Source of the DNA: Brevundimonas albigilva
GTDB lineage: Bacteria > Pseudomonadota > Alphaproteobacteria > Caulobacterales > Caulobacteraceae
Direction of reading: 5' to 3'
Length of the DNA: 64,000 nt
Assembly (NCBI RefSeq): GCF_023503965.1
Contig: NZ_CP097298.1
Coordinates: forward strand, 2,807,001-2,871,000
Shown here in pieces: positions 19,350-31,438 of this stretch. Every line of letters starts with the position of its first letter. The first letter of the stretch is position 1. The notes beneath the pieces were generated by a model, which saw only the letters and a list, made by a program, of their open reading frames with translations, had not been told where the DNA came from and did no database searches. Both the position numbers and the translations under genes were made by a program.

Positions 19350-20107
19350 TCACCAGTCCAGGGCGGCGTCGCCGCGCAGGATGGCGTCGGCTTCGGGCGT
19401 GTGCTGGGCGCCCGAGCGGTCGTGGAGGATCAGGGGCGGCAGAAGGCGCAAGGGCGCGCGGCCGGTCTTGACGGCGTGGACCAGGACCCGCTTGGCCGGC
19501 TGGTCGGCGAAGGGGTGGACGGGGCGCACGGCGAAGCCCCCGGCCTTGTCGCCCAGCAGCGACAGCAGGTCGGCCAGCCGATCGGCGCGGTGGATGACGA
19601 CGATGCGCCCCCCTCGCGCACCGCCTTCAGCAGGAAGGCCGTCCAGGCCTGGAGGCCGTCGTCGGCTATCCAGGCGCCGCGCTTGCCCTCGGCCGGGGCG
19701 CGCAGGGTCGCGGCGTCGTCGAAGAAGGGCGGATTGGACACGGCCCAGTCGAACGGCGGCAGGTCCAGGGTGCGAAAGCCGGCGGCGACGTCGCCGGTGC
19801 GAATCGTCGTGCGGTCCTGGACCCCGTTTAGGGCGGCGTTTTCCCGCGCCAGGCCGGCCATCGCGGGGTCGCGCTCCAACCCGGTCAGGGTGACGCCCGG
19901 CCGTCGCGCGGCGAGCGGCATCAGCACGCCGCCCGCGCCGCAGCCCGCCTCCAGCACGCGCTGGCCGGGCAGGGCCGGGACGGCGGCGGCCAGAAGGGCC
20001 GCATCCAGACCCGCGCGGTAGCCGCGCGCGGGTTGGCGCAGGCGCACGCGGCCGTTCAGCAGGCCGTTATCGACGATGTCCGGCGACGCCGGGGCGGGCT
20101 GGTCCAA
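19350..20107 (-). CDS. TrmN6-like N6-adenine methyltransferase, frame broken
   Basis: A SAM-dependent methyltransferase of about 252 residues similar to the tRNA1(Val) A37-N6 methyltransferase (YfiC/TrmN6). The SAM motif [16 protein letters not shown] and the catalytic NPPF ([10 protein letters not shown]) are clear. One base is missing in the C6 run at 19608-19613; adding it gives [20 protein letters not shown], the expected end of the fold, and the reading then runs to the TGA at 19350-19352. The start is TTG at 20107, preceded by AAGGAGA at a good distance. The RNA target is inferred from family only. Confidence 0.82.
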
Positions 20108-20231
20108 GCCTCAATCTCCTTGACCCTCAAGGGGCCGACCACCATTGTGCGCCGCATCGCGATCCGGCAAGTCGTCGGCCCGCCTTCGCCTGTCGCGGAC
20201 CACCGCGCGCCCCTGTGAAAGAGTCTCTCCC

Positions 20232-21247
20232 TTGGACGTCGCCATCGCCGCCGCTGCCCGCCCGAAAGGGGACGTCGACGCCCTGGTCCGGCTGGCCCAG
20301 ACCGACATGGCCGCCGTGGACGCCCTGATCCTGGACCGGATGCAATCGGACGTGCCGATCATCCCCAAGCTGGCCGAGCATCTGGTTTCGGCGGGGGCAA
20401 GCGGCTGCGTCCGCTGATCACCGTCGCCGCCGCCCGCGCGACCGGCGCCAGCGACGACATCGACGCGCCCAGGAAGCTGGCCGCCGCTGTCGAGTTCATC
20501 CACACCGCCACCCTGTTGCACGACGACATCGTGGACGCCTCGGAACTGCGCCGCGGCAAAGTGGCGGCGCACCTGATCTGGGGCGCGCCCACCAGCGTCC
20601 TGGTCGGCGACTTCCTGTTCGCCCGCGCCTTCGAGCTGATGGTCGAGACGGATTCGATGCGCGCGCTGGGCATCCTGGCCGAGGCGTCGCGGGTCATCTC
20701 CGAGGGCGAGGTGCTGCAGCTGACGCGGGCGCACGACCTGAACCTGGACCAGGACGTCTATTTGCAGATCATCTCGGCAAAGACCGCCGAACTGTTCGCC
20801 GCCGCGGCCGAGGCGGGCGCGGTCGGGGCGGGGGCCGACGCCGCCGCGGTCAAGGCGCTGCGCGACTACGGCATGGCGCTGGGCATCGCCTTCCAGCTGG
20901 CCGACGACGCGCTGGACTATGGCGCGACGGCCGAGGCCCTGGGCAAGAACGCCGGCGACGACTTCAACGAGGGCAAGGCCACCCTGCCGCTGCTGCTGGG
21001 CGCGGCGCGCACGCGCGGGCGCGAGGCGGCGTTCTGGGAGCGCACCATCACCAAGGGCGAACGCACGCCCGAGGACTTCGGCCGGGCGCGCGAACTGATC
21101 GTCGGATCGGGCGCCATCGGGGCGACGCTGGACCTGGCCGGAGACTACGCCGACCGGGCCAAGGCGGCGGTGTCGGCCCTGCCGGCGTCGGACTGGCGCA
21201 CGGCGCTGGAAGACCTGGCCGACTTCGCGGTGTCGCGCGCGGCTTGA
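20232..21247 (+). CDS. ispB: polyprenyl diphosphate synthase, frame broken in G5 run
   Basis: A trans-long-chain prenyltransferase that makes the octa- or decaprenyl side chain of ubiquinone. Both Asp-rich motifs are present: LLHDDIVDASELRRG (first DDxxD) and FQLADDALDYGA (second). A missing G in the run at 20393-20397 breaks the frame just before the conserved GGKRLRPLI; adding it restores SAGGKRLRPLITVAAARATGA and a 338-residue protein. The start is TTG 20232 with GAAAGAG upstream; no ATG is available. Chain length cannot be predicted safely. It precedes the squalene/phytoene synthase-like gene with overlapping stop and start. Confidence 0.9.
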
Positions 21248-21891
21248 CCGAGGGCGCCCCTTCAACCGACGCGCTGCTGGACCAACAGGTCCGGGACGCA
21301 GACCTGGACCGCTGGCTGTCCAGCCGCCTGGTCTCGGATGCGCGCGCGCGCGCCGACCTGATCGCGCTCCATGCGTTCGAGGCCGAGCTGATGGCCATCC
21401 CGACGCGGGTGACCCAGCCGCTGCTGGCCGAGATGCGCTACACCTGGTGGGCGGAACAGATGGACGGGGTCTTCGCCGGCGTCGCGCGCAAGGGGCACCC
21501 GGTGCTGGAGGCCCTGACCGACATGGTGGCGCGGCGCGGCCTGGACCGGGCGCCGTTCGACGCCCTGATCGAGGCGCACATCGGCCGGGTTCACGGCGAA
21601 CCGCACGACCTGGACGCCTTCTACGTCGGGCCGATGCAGGTCGCGACGCATATCCTGGCGGGGCCAGGCCATGCGGACAAGGCGGTCGGAGCCGGACGGG
21701 TTCGGGGCATGGCGCAGGTGGGCCGGTCGGACGAGGCCAAGGCGGCGCGCGCGGGCGCCAACGCGGCCCTGAAGGGACTGCCGACGGCGGCCTTTCCCGC
21801 CGTGGCGCCCGCAACCCTGATCGGTCAGGACGAGCCCGAGCCGGTCAAGCGGCTGCGCCTGCTCTGGGCCAGCCTGCGGGGACGGATCTAG
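21244..21891 (+). CDS. squalene/phytoene synthase family protein
   Basis: A 215-residue protein with the head-to-head isoprenyl synthase fold pattern ([39 protein letters not shown]). It is shorter than true phytoene or squalene synthases (about 300) and the two Asp-rich motifs are not evident, so it may be a non-catalytic relative like those found beside quinone biosynthesis genes. The start is TTG 21244, which overlaps the TGA of the prenyl synthase. The 3' end overlaps the convergent trmFO stop by four bases. Confidence 0.75.
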   Translation: MTEGAPSTDALLDQQVRDADLDRWLSSRLVSDARARADLIALHAFEAELMAIPTRVTQPLLAEMRYTWWAEQMDGVFAGVARKGHPVLEALTDMVARRGLDRAPFDALIEAHIGRVHGEPHDLDAFYVGPMQVATHILAGPGHADKAVGAGRVRGMAQVGRSDEAKAARAGANAALKGLPTAAFPAVAPATLIGQDEPEPVKRLRLLWASLRGRI

Positions 21892-23281
21892 GCGTCCCGC
21901 CAGGCCTTGAGGCTGTCCAGCGCCCGCAGGCTCTGCAGCCGCTTCTTGGCCCGGCCCCTTTCCTTCGGGTGGATGCGCTTGCCGTCCTCATCCACCTTGG
22001 GGGCCTCCAGCGGCGGCAGCAGGCCGTAGTTGATGTTCATCGGCTGGAACTTGGAGCCTTCCAGATGCCCGCCGGTGATGTGCTCGACCAGGGCGCCGAT
22101 GGCGGTTTCGGGCGGGGGGCCGACAGGTCGCGACCCAGCGCCTGGGCGGCGGCCAGACGACCGGTCAGCAGGCCCATGGCCGCGCTCTCGACATAGCCCT
22201 CGACCCCCGTGACCTGACCGGCGAAGCGCAGGCGGGGCAGGGCCTTCAGCCGCAGCTGTCGGTCCAGCAGCTTGGGCGAATTCAGGAAGGTGTTGCGGTG
22301 CAGGCCGCCCAGTCGCGCGAACTGGGCGTTCTGCAGGCCCGGGATCATGCGGAAGGTCTCGGCCTGGGCCCCGTGCTTCAGCTTGGTCTGAAAGCCGACC
22401 AGGTTGAACAGGGTGCCCAGCGCATTGTCCTGGCGCAGCTGGACGATGGCGTGCGGCTTTACCTTCGGATCGCGCGGATTGGTCAGGCCGACGGGCTTCA
22501 TCGGGCCGTGGCGCAGGGTCTCGCGGCCGCGTTCGGCCATCACCTCGATGGGCAGGCAGCCGTCGAAATAGGGGACGTTCTCCCAGTCCTTGAACTCGGC
22601 CTTGGGGCCGTCCAGCAGGGCGTCGATGAAGGCCTCGTACTGGGCCTTGTCCATCGGGCAGTTGACGTAGGCGGCGGCGTCCCCGCCCGGGCCTTCCTTG
22701 TCATAGCGCGACTGCCGCCAGGCGATGTCGAAGTCGATCGAATCGGCGTGGACGATGGGGGCGATGGCGTCGAAGAAGGACAGGCTTTCCTCGCCCGTCG
22801 CCTTCAGGATGGCGTCGGCCAGGGCGGGGGAGGTCAGGGGGCCGGTGGCGACGATGACATTGTCCCAGTCCTCCGGCGGCAGGCCGGCGATCTCCTCGCG
22901 GACGATGGTGATCAGGGGGTGGGCTTCGAGACGGGCGGTGACGGCCTGGGAGAAGCCGTCGCGGTCGACGGCCAGGGCGCCGCCGGCGGGCACCTGGTTG
23001 GCGTCGCCCGAGGCCATGATGATCGAGTCCAGGGCGCGCATCTCGGCGTGCAGCAGGCCGACGGCGTTGTATTCCCAGTCGTCCGAACGGAAGGAGTTGG
23101 AGCAGACCAGCTCGGCCAGGCCGTCGGTCTGGTGGGCGTCGGTCTTCACGCCCGGGACGCCGCGCATCTCGTGCAGGATGACGGGCACGCCGGCCTGGGC
23201 GATCTGCCAGGCGGCCTCGGAGCCGGCCAGGCCGCCGCCGATGACGTGGACGGGGGAAACGGAAGCGGGGGAGGAAGTCAT
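21888..23281 (-). CDS. trmFO: methylenetetrahydrofolate-tRNA-(uracil-5)-methyltransferase, frame broken
   Basis: An FAD enzyme that forms m5U54 in the T-loop of tRNA using methylene-THF. N-terminal FAD motif [36 protein letters not shown] and [11 protein letters not shown] blocks mark the family without doubt. A base is missing from the G6 run at 22114-22119, so the C-terminal 70 residues ([31 protein letters not shown]) are in another frame; one added base gives 464 residues ending at the TAG at 21888-21890. Confidence 0.95.
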
Positions 23282-23357
23282 CGCGGCCTTCTAGCGCCCG
23301 TCTGGCCGCAAGTCATGATCCCCTGCTATAGCGCGGGCGGGTTGGGGAGTTCAGGCC

Positions 23358-24146
23358 TTGGGGCAGGCGCGCGACGCATCGGGATGGGGCGGGGTCCTGG
23401 CGCAGGCCGGCGGCGGCCTGGTGCGCGGCCGGCGCGAGGCGCCGGGCGCCGTCGTGCTGTCGGCGCTGGCCTGGAGCGCCTGGCCCTTCCTGCCGACGGG
23501 CGTCGCCGCCGTGGCGGCCGCGCTCTGCACCCTCGTGCTGGCGGGCGCCCTGGCGCGCATCGCCGTCTCGAACGACGTCGCCGGCGCGCGAACGCTGGGC
23601 CTGGGGCCGGCGGGGCTGCAGTTCGGGGCGACCGAGATGCGGCTGCTGGCGGGCTTCGCCCTGTGCGGGGTGTTCATGGCCATGATCCTGTCGGTGGCGG
23701 CGCTGGCCCTGCTGGCGCTTTACGGCCTGGCCGGTCTGGACGCCGAGGCGATCCGGGCGCGCGACTGGGCGGGCGTCGGCGCGCCGTGGAAGCTGGCGCT
23801 GCTGGGCGCGATCACCGCCGCGGCCCTGTACGCCGTCGTCGCCCTGGCCGCGCGCCTGTCGCTGTTCGTCCCGGCCACGGCGGCCGAGGGACGCATCGTG
23901 TCATTGCAGGTCATGGGCTTGACCAAACGCGGATTCTGGCCGCTGCTGGGCGGAGTGATCGTGACGGCGGCGCCCAAGCTGGCGCTGGTCGTGGGCTGGG
24001 GGCTGGGCGTGCTGAGGGGCGAGGCGGGCTGGATCGTCTGGGCGGTCGTGGTGAACGGCGTCCAGGCGCCGCTGACCCTGGCCTTCCTCGGCGCGGCCTA
24101 TCGCCAGCTCGTTTCGATTTCGCCGCGGGAGAACGCGCATGGCTGA
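23358..24146 (+). CDS. polytopic membrane protein, first of three tandem relatives
   Basis: A 262-residue inner-membrane protein with about six hydrophobic segments. It shares with the next two genes a motif of the type ARLSLFVPAT..EGRIV...GLTKRGFWPLLG, which resembles the pattern of the membrane domain of glycerophosphodiester phosphodiesterases (GPDPase_memb), but no catalytic domain is attached. The start is TTG 23358 with GGGGAG upstream; there is no better codon. Its 3' end overlaps the next gene by eight bases. Function unknown. Confidence 0.65.
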   Translation: MGQARDASGWGGVLAQAGGGLVRGRREAPGAVVLSALAWSAWPFLPTGVAAVAAALCTLVLAGALARIAVSNDVAGARTLGLGPAGLQFGATEMRLLAGFALCGVFMAMILSVAALALLALYGLAGLDAEAIRARDWAGVGAPWKLALLGAITAAALYAVVALAARLSLFVPATAAEGRIVSLQVMGLTKRGFWPLLGGVIVTAAPKLALVVGWGLGVLRGEAGWIVWAVVVNGVQAPLTLAFLGAAYRQLVSISPRENAHG

Positions 24147-25052
24147 GACCTTTTCCATCGGCGAGGCCCCTGGCTGCGCCCGTGCGCGTGATCCGGCGCC
24201 ATCCGCTGGCGGTGTTTGTCTGGGGCCTGACGATGGTGGTCTTCAGCCTGGTGCTGTCGGGCCTGATCTTCGGGTCGCTGGCCGACCTGCCCTTGACGGC
24301 CGACGGAAGCGCCGAGGCGTCGCCCGAGTTGCTAGGGCGGATGATGGCCCTCCAGGGCGTGTCGATGCTGGCCAATCTCGGCCAACTCGCCCTCAGCGTG
24401 ATCATCTGGACCGCGACGATGCGGGCGGCCCTGAGGATAGGCCGCCCCGACCGGTATTTCTTCATGCGCGCCGGCATGGATGAACTGCGGGTGGGCGTGG
24501 TGGGCATCGCCCTGTTCGTCGGCGCCTACATCGCCGTGATCGTCCTGGTGCTGCTGGGCGTGGCCATCGGCGCGGTGGCGTGGCAGGCGAACGAGGCGCT
24601 GGCGGTCGTGCTGGGCTTCGTCATGGTCCTGGGGCTGATCGCGGCGGTGATCTACGCCATGGGCGCTGTCGCTGATCGCGCCGGCGACGCTGATCCTGGA
24701 ACGGTTCGCCTTCGTGGAGGGCTGGACCCTGGCCAAGGGGCGGATGGGATCGCTGCTGGGCCTGCTGGTCTGCACCTGGCTGATCTACATGGCGATGTAT
24801 TTCGTCATCGCCTTCCTGGCGATCCTGGGATTCTTCGCCAGCGGCGTCTTCGCCCATATGCAGGCGGCGGGCGACGCCCTGACGTTCCGCGACCTGATGC
24901 CGTCGCCAGGCGTCTTGGCGGGCCTGGTGGTCCTGCTGCTGGGGCCGGGGGCCTTCCTCTACGGGGCGGTGATGACCTTACTGTGCGCGCCCTTCGCCTC
25001 GGCCTGTCGACAATTGCTCGATGGTTCGCCGCAAGGTGCGCTAGAAGCGTGA
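24139..25052 (+). CDS. polytopic membrane protein, second of three, frame broken twice
   Basis: A relative of the genes on either side (about 305 residues after repair) with about six hydrophobic segments. It begins MAETFSIGEAP with GGGAGAA upstream. A base is missing in the C4 run at 24167-24170; adding it joins IGEAPLAAPVRVIRRHPLAV. A second break lies at about 24661-24666, before LSLIAPATLILERFAFVEGW; comparison with the neighbour (WLAVRLSLAVP) suggests two missing bases. The shared RLSL-x-x-P motif followed by a Gly/Lys/Arg-rich loop is conserved. Function unknown. Confidence 0.65.
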
Positions 25053-25074
25053 CGAGTCGTTCCGGAGCCCGTCG

Positions 25075-25952
25075 ATGAGTTTTTCCGCCACCGAAGCCGC
25101 ATTCGAAGGTTTCCGCGTCGTCCGCCGCAAACCCGTCGTGGTGCTGCTGTGGGGGGCGGTCTATCGGCGATGTTTCTGGCGATGTTCGGCGTGGGCGCCG
25201 GCTCGTTCGCGCGGATCATGGCTCTGGCTCAGGCGGTGGAGCAGTCGGCCGAGCCGTCGATGGAGGACGTGCGCCAGCTGGGCATGGCCTATGCCGGCAT
25301 GAGCTGGCTGATTCCGGTGGGCCTGGTCGTCGGCGCGGTGCTCAGCGCGGCGGTCGCCCGGTCGGTGCTGAGGCCCGCCCAGGACGCTTGGGGCTATCTG
25401 CGGCTGGGCAAGGACGAGCTGCGGGTGGTGGCGGTCAGCGTCGTGATCAGCCTGCTGTTCGGGCTGTCCGGCGCGGTCGGCTTCGTCGTGATCGGCATGA
25501 TCGGCGGGGCGGGCGCCGCCTCGGGCCAGGCCGTCCTGTTCCTGATCGCCCTGCTGCTGGGCCTGGCGCTCGCCGCCGGGCTGATCTGGCTGGCCGTGCG
25601 GCTGAGCCTGGCCGTGCCGATGACCCTGGATCAGGGCCGGATCGTCATCTTCGAGTCCTTCAAGGCCACGCGCGGCCGGTTCTGGCCGCTGCTGGGGATG
25701 AGCGTGATCGTCTTCATCATGACCATGGTGGTCAGCCTGCTGGGATCCATCGTCGCCATGCCGATCACCCTGATGACCGGCGGCCTGAACAGCCTGGCGG
25801 CCTTCGACGGCGCGTCGGCGGCGGAGATGCTGCAGCAGTCGTGGGTGGCCATCATCAGCTGGTCGGTGATCAACGCCATCCTGTCGGCGCTGCAGCTGGC
25901 GGTGCTCTATGCGCCGTTCTCGGCGGCTTGGCAGGGCCTGCGCGACGGCTGA
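25075..25952 (+). CDS. polytopic membrane protein, third of three, frame broken
   Basis: About 292 residues, six hydrophobic segments, with the shared motif VRLSLAVPMTLDQGRIVI and SFKATRGRFWPLLGM. The N-terminal SFSATEAAFEGFRVVRRKP is soluble and similar in plan to the second gene. A base is missing at about 25163 (CTATCGG); adding a T gives WGAVYSAMFLAMFGVG. The three genes and the CPBP protease that follows lie on one strand with gaps of 22 and 31 bases or less and probably form one operon. Confidence 0.68.
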
Positions 25953-25983
25953 GGCGCGTCGCTCGACGGAAAGGACCAGGGAC

Positions 25984-26922
25984 ATGGCCGGCATCGAGCT
26001 TTATGCGCCGCGTCGGGCGCGACATCGCCGCACCTGGACGGCCGCCGCCCTGGTGCTGGCGATCGTCTTCATCGCCGTGGGTCAGACCCTGGCCTTCGTG
26101 CCGGGGATGCTGCTGGGGCTGATGACGCCCGACGGCGCGGATGTGGGCTGGCTGGGCACGGCCTGGACGCTGGCGGGCTTCGCCTTCATCGCCCTGATCG
26201 TGATCGGCTGGGTGACGCTGTTCGAGCGGCGGAGCCTGGCGACCATCGGCTTCAACGGCTCGGGCCTGAAGCGCTTCGCGCGCGGCTACGCCATCGGGCT
26301 GGCCTTCCTGGTAGGCGTGGTTGGGATCATCGCGGCCCTGGGCGGCTATCGCATCGAGGGGGGCGGCGTGTTCTCCGGGCCTTCGGCCGCCGCAGGGCTG
26401 GTTCCCATCCTGGTGCTGATGGCGGGCTTCGTCATCCAGGGCTCCACCGAGGAGATCGTCACGCGCGGCTGGCTGATGCAGGTCATCGCCTCGCGACACG
26501 GCCTGGCGTGGGGCGTTGGGCTGAGCTCGGCGCTGTTCGGCCTGTTGCACGCGGCCAACATCGATCCGTCGCCGGCCCTGGCCATGGGGGTGACCAACGT
26601 CACCCTGTTCGGGGTCTTCATCGGCCTGTACGCCGCGCGCGAGGGGTCGCTGTGGGGCGTCTGCGGGTTGGCACGCGGCCTGGAACTGGCTGCTGGGGCT
26701 GGGGTTCGGGCTGGAGGTCTCGGGCCAGGTGATCGACGCCCCGCCGCTGGTGGTCGACCTGGCGACGCGGCCGGAACTGCCGTGGTGGATGACCGGCGCC
26801 GCCTTCGGACCCGAGGGCAGCGTGGTCGTCACGGTCGTGCTGCTGGTCGGCTCGATCGTCCTGGCCGTGCGCGGCCGCAGCCGCGATCATGGGGTGATCG
26901 CGGAACCGACCGAGCCGTCGGC

Positions 26923-26926
<4 letters not shown>
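25984..26926 (+). CDS. CPBP family intramembrane metalloprotease, frame broken
   Basis: A membrane protein with about eight helices and the CPBP/CAAX-protease-2 motifs: [14 protein letters not shown] (E-E-x3-R), [12 protein letters not shown] (first His) and, after the break, [12 protein letters not shown] (second His and the WN pair). These enzymes cleave within membranes; in bacteria substrates are mostly unknown. The frame breaks at about 26668, where one T is extra (GGGTTGG for GGGTGG); removing it joins [12 protein letters not shown] and gives 313 residues. It follows the three membrane proteins and may act on them, which is inference. The stop overlaps the uvrA stop on the other strand. 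Confidence 0.85.
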
Positions 26927-29854
<2,928 letters not shown>

Positions 29855-29934
29855 GCCTGATCGGGAACGCGGGGAGGCCCCGGCGGCTCCGGAGCGACAG
29901 CGGTATATGGGGATGATTTGCGGGATTTAAGCAA

Positions 29935-29949
29935 GAACAAATAAGGAAC
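29935..29949. promoter_or_regulatory. LexA (SOS) box upstream of uvrA
   Basis: The sequence GAACAAATAAGGAAC is an exact match to the alphaproteobacterial SOS operator GTTC-N7-GTTC (read on the opposite strand). It is 80 bases before the uvrA start, within the 190-base gap shared with the divergent gene at 30045. Established for Caulobacter and Rhizobia that LexA binds this direct repeat; binding here is inferred. The gap otherwise has an AT-rich patch (29920-29945) that could hold the uvrA promoter. Confidence 0.85.
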
Positions 29950-30044
29950 GCTAACCCGCCACCGGGACGTGCGCGACGGCGTCCGTTGACGCGACGCCCC
30001 GCCTCCTGTCACCTGATCGCTCCAATCGGCTGGCGGAGACCGCC

Positions 30045-30644
30045 ATGACGACGCCTTCGCCAGCGATCCCGCGCACGCCGCACCTGCCGGAGGCCGCCGC
30101 GGCCCGCCTGCGCGGCCTGCTGGACGGCTGTCGGGGCTATCTGGAATACGGCTCGGGCGGGTCCACGGTGATGGCCGGCGAAATGGGAGCGCCCTTCACC
30201 GTCAGCGTCGAGAGCGACGGCGATTGGCTGGCGGCGCTACGACAGGCGCTGGACGGCGCGGCCGGCGAACGCATCCTGCTTCACGCCGACATCGGACCGA
30301 CGGGGGAATGGGGGCATCCCGTGTCGGAGGCGCAGTGGCGCCGCTGGCACGCCTATCCGCTGCTGGGTTGGGAGACGTGCCGGGCGCGCGGTCTGGTTCC
30401 CGACCTGGTGTTGATCGACGGGCGCTTCCGCCGGGCGTGCCTTTACGCCTCGTTGCTGTTCGCCTGGCCCGGAACGCGCATCCTGTTCGACGACTACGCC
30501 GGCCGCCCGACCTACCACCCGGTGGAGGAGATCCTGAAGCCAGTCGCCCTGCACGACCGAATGGCCGAGTTCGTGGCACCGGCCTCCATCGACCGCGACG
30601 CCGTGTGGCGCGCCCTGCTCGAAGCGTCGACGGACAAGGCGTAG
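30045..30644 (+). CDS. conserved hypothetical protein, methyltransferase-like
   Basis: A 199-residue soluble protein. It opens with LEYGSGGSTVMAGE, which looks like a glycine-rich SAM motif I, followed by VSVESDGDWLAAL (acidic end of strand 2) and LVLIDGRFRRAC and FDDYAGRPTYHPVEE. This order fits a Rossmann methyltransferase fold seen in proteins linked to surface polysaccharides, but no specific family function can be named. Start ATG 30045 has GGAG upstream. It is divergent from uvrA and shares the region with the LexA box, so SOS control is possible. Confidence 0.6.
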   Translation: MTTPSPAIPRTPHLPEAAAARLRGLLDGCRGYLEYGSGGSTVMAGEMGAPFTVSVESDGDWLAALRQALDGAAGERILLHADIGPTGEWGHPVSEAQWRRWHAYPLLGWETCRARGLVPDLVLIDGRFRRACLYASLLFAWPGTRILFDDYAGRPTYHPVEEILKPVALHDRMAEFVAPASIDRDAVWRALLEASTDKA

Positions 30645-30657
30645 GGCCGGATCGGCG

Positions 30658-31155
30658 TCAGGCGTCCTCGGTCCAGGGCGGGGAAGGGGCGCGAAAGCGC
30701 TCTCCGGGCGCAAGCAGGACGCCGTGCGCGTTGGCTACGCCCAGTTCCAGGCTTTCGGCGATGCGGCGCGCCCGCTCCATGAAGGCGGCGGCCGCCTGCG
30801 GCGGACACAGGTCGCGCACCGTGTCCTGGAACAGCGTCAGCCAGCGGTCGAAATGGCGGGCGTCGATGGGCAGGGGCAGGTGCCTGGGCATGGGACGGCC
30901 CTGATAGACGCCGCTGGCCAGGACCACGGACGACCAGAACCGCTTCATCTGGGCCAGGTGCGGTCCCCAATCCCCGACACGATCGGCGAAGATCGGGCCG
31001 ATCAGGGCGTCGTCGCGGACACGGGCGTAGAAGGCCTCGACCACGCGATCGATCAGGGCCTCGTCCACGCCGGTCATCTCTCTCTGTCGCTGGACGGCGG
31101 CCGCGCGGCGTTCGGCGGCGCCGGCGGAATCCTCGACACGGAACGGGGGCTGCAT
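30658..31155 (-). CDS. group III truncated haemoglobin
   Basis: A 165-residue haem protein of the group III truncated globins, thought to bind O2 or handle NO or other ligands. VVEAFYARVRDDALIGPIFADRV, HLAQMKRFWSSVVLASG and MPRHLPLPIDARHFDRWLTLF are typical of helices B-E and F, the latter with the proximal His in ARHF. The start at 31155 (MQPPFRVEDSAGAAERR) matches the N-terminal extension common in the group. It is convergent with the gene at 30045, which ends 14 bases away. Confidence 0.85.
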   Translation of the reverse strand: MQPPFRVEDSAGAAERRAAAVQRQREMTGVDEALIDRVVEAFYARVRDDALIGPIFADRVGDWGPHLAQMKRFWSSVVLASGVYQGRPMPRHLPLPIDARHFDRWLTLFQDTVRDLCPPQAAAAFMERARRIAESLELGVANAHGVLLAPGERFRAPSPPWTEDA

Positions 31156-31303
31156 GAGGCTCCATGTAGGCTGTCCGGCGCGGGCGATCCACTGGACGAC
31201 TTGCCCATGTTCACGCGCCCGTGTGCGGTCTCGCCCTTGCGCGGCGGACCCGGACACGCCATCCTCAGTTCCCTGAGCACTTGAGCAAGGAGGCTCGACG
31301 ATC

Positions 31304-31438
31304 ATGATCATCGCACTGGCAACCGGTTCCGCCCTGTCCGCCATGCTGCTCGTGATCCTCCATGCCAACCAGCCCAAGCCCAAGCGGGTCCGCGTCCGCG
31401 CTCGTGACGCTCGACAAGGTCGCCGCACGGACGCCTGA
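31304..31438 (+). CDS. small membrane ORF overlapping the ABC-F start
   Basis: A 44-codon ORF: one hydrophobic helix (IIALATGSALSAMLLVIL) and an Arg/Lys-rich tail. It has a strong ribosome site (AGGAGG) about ten bases before its ATG, whereas the ABC-F ATG at 31362 has none. It overlaps the ABC-F gene by 77 bases in another frame. It could be a leader peptide that controls ABC-F translation, or an independent small membrane protein whose end is blurred by an indel; with one base shift it would stop at the TGA that overlaps GTG 31404. Not recognised as a known family. Confidence 0.45.
   Translation: MIIALATGSALSAMLLVILHANQPKPKRVRVRARDARQGRRTDA

Noticed and set aside
20108..20231. Small gene in the gap between the methyltransferase and the prenyl synthase
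   Set aside because: Short open frames there have no ribosome site and no recognisable sequence; only a weak CCTTGA-CCC-TCAAGG repeat is seen.
22298..25078. 926-residue plus-strand open frame across trmFO and the membrane genes
   Set aside because: The first part is antisense to trmFO and only a middle part (24172-24660) carries real protein sequence, which belongs to the second membrane protein after frame repair.
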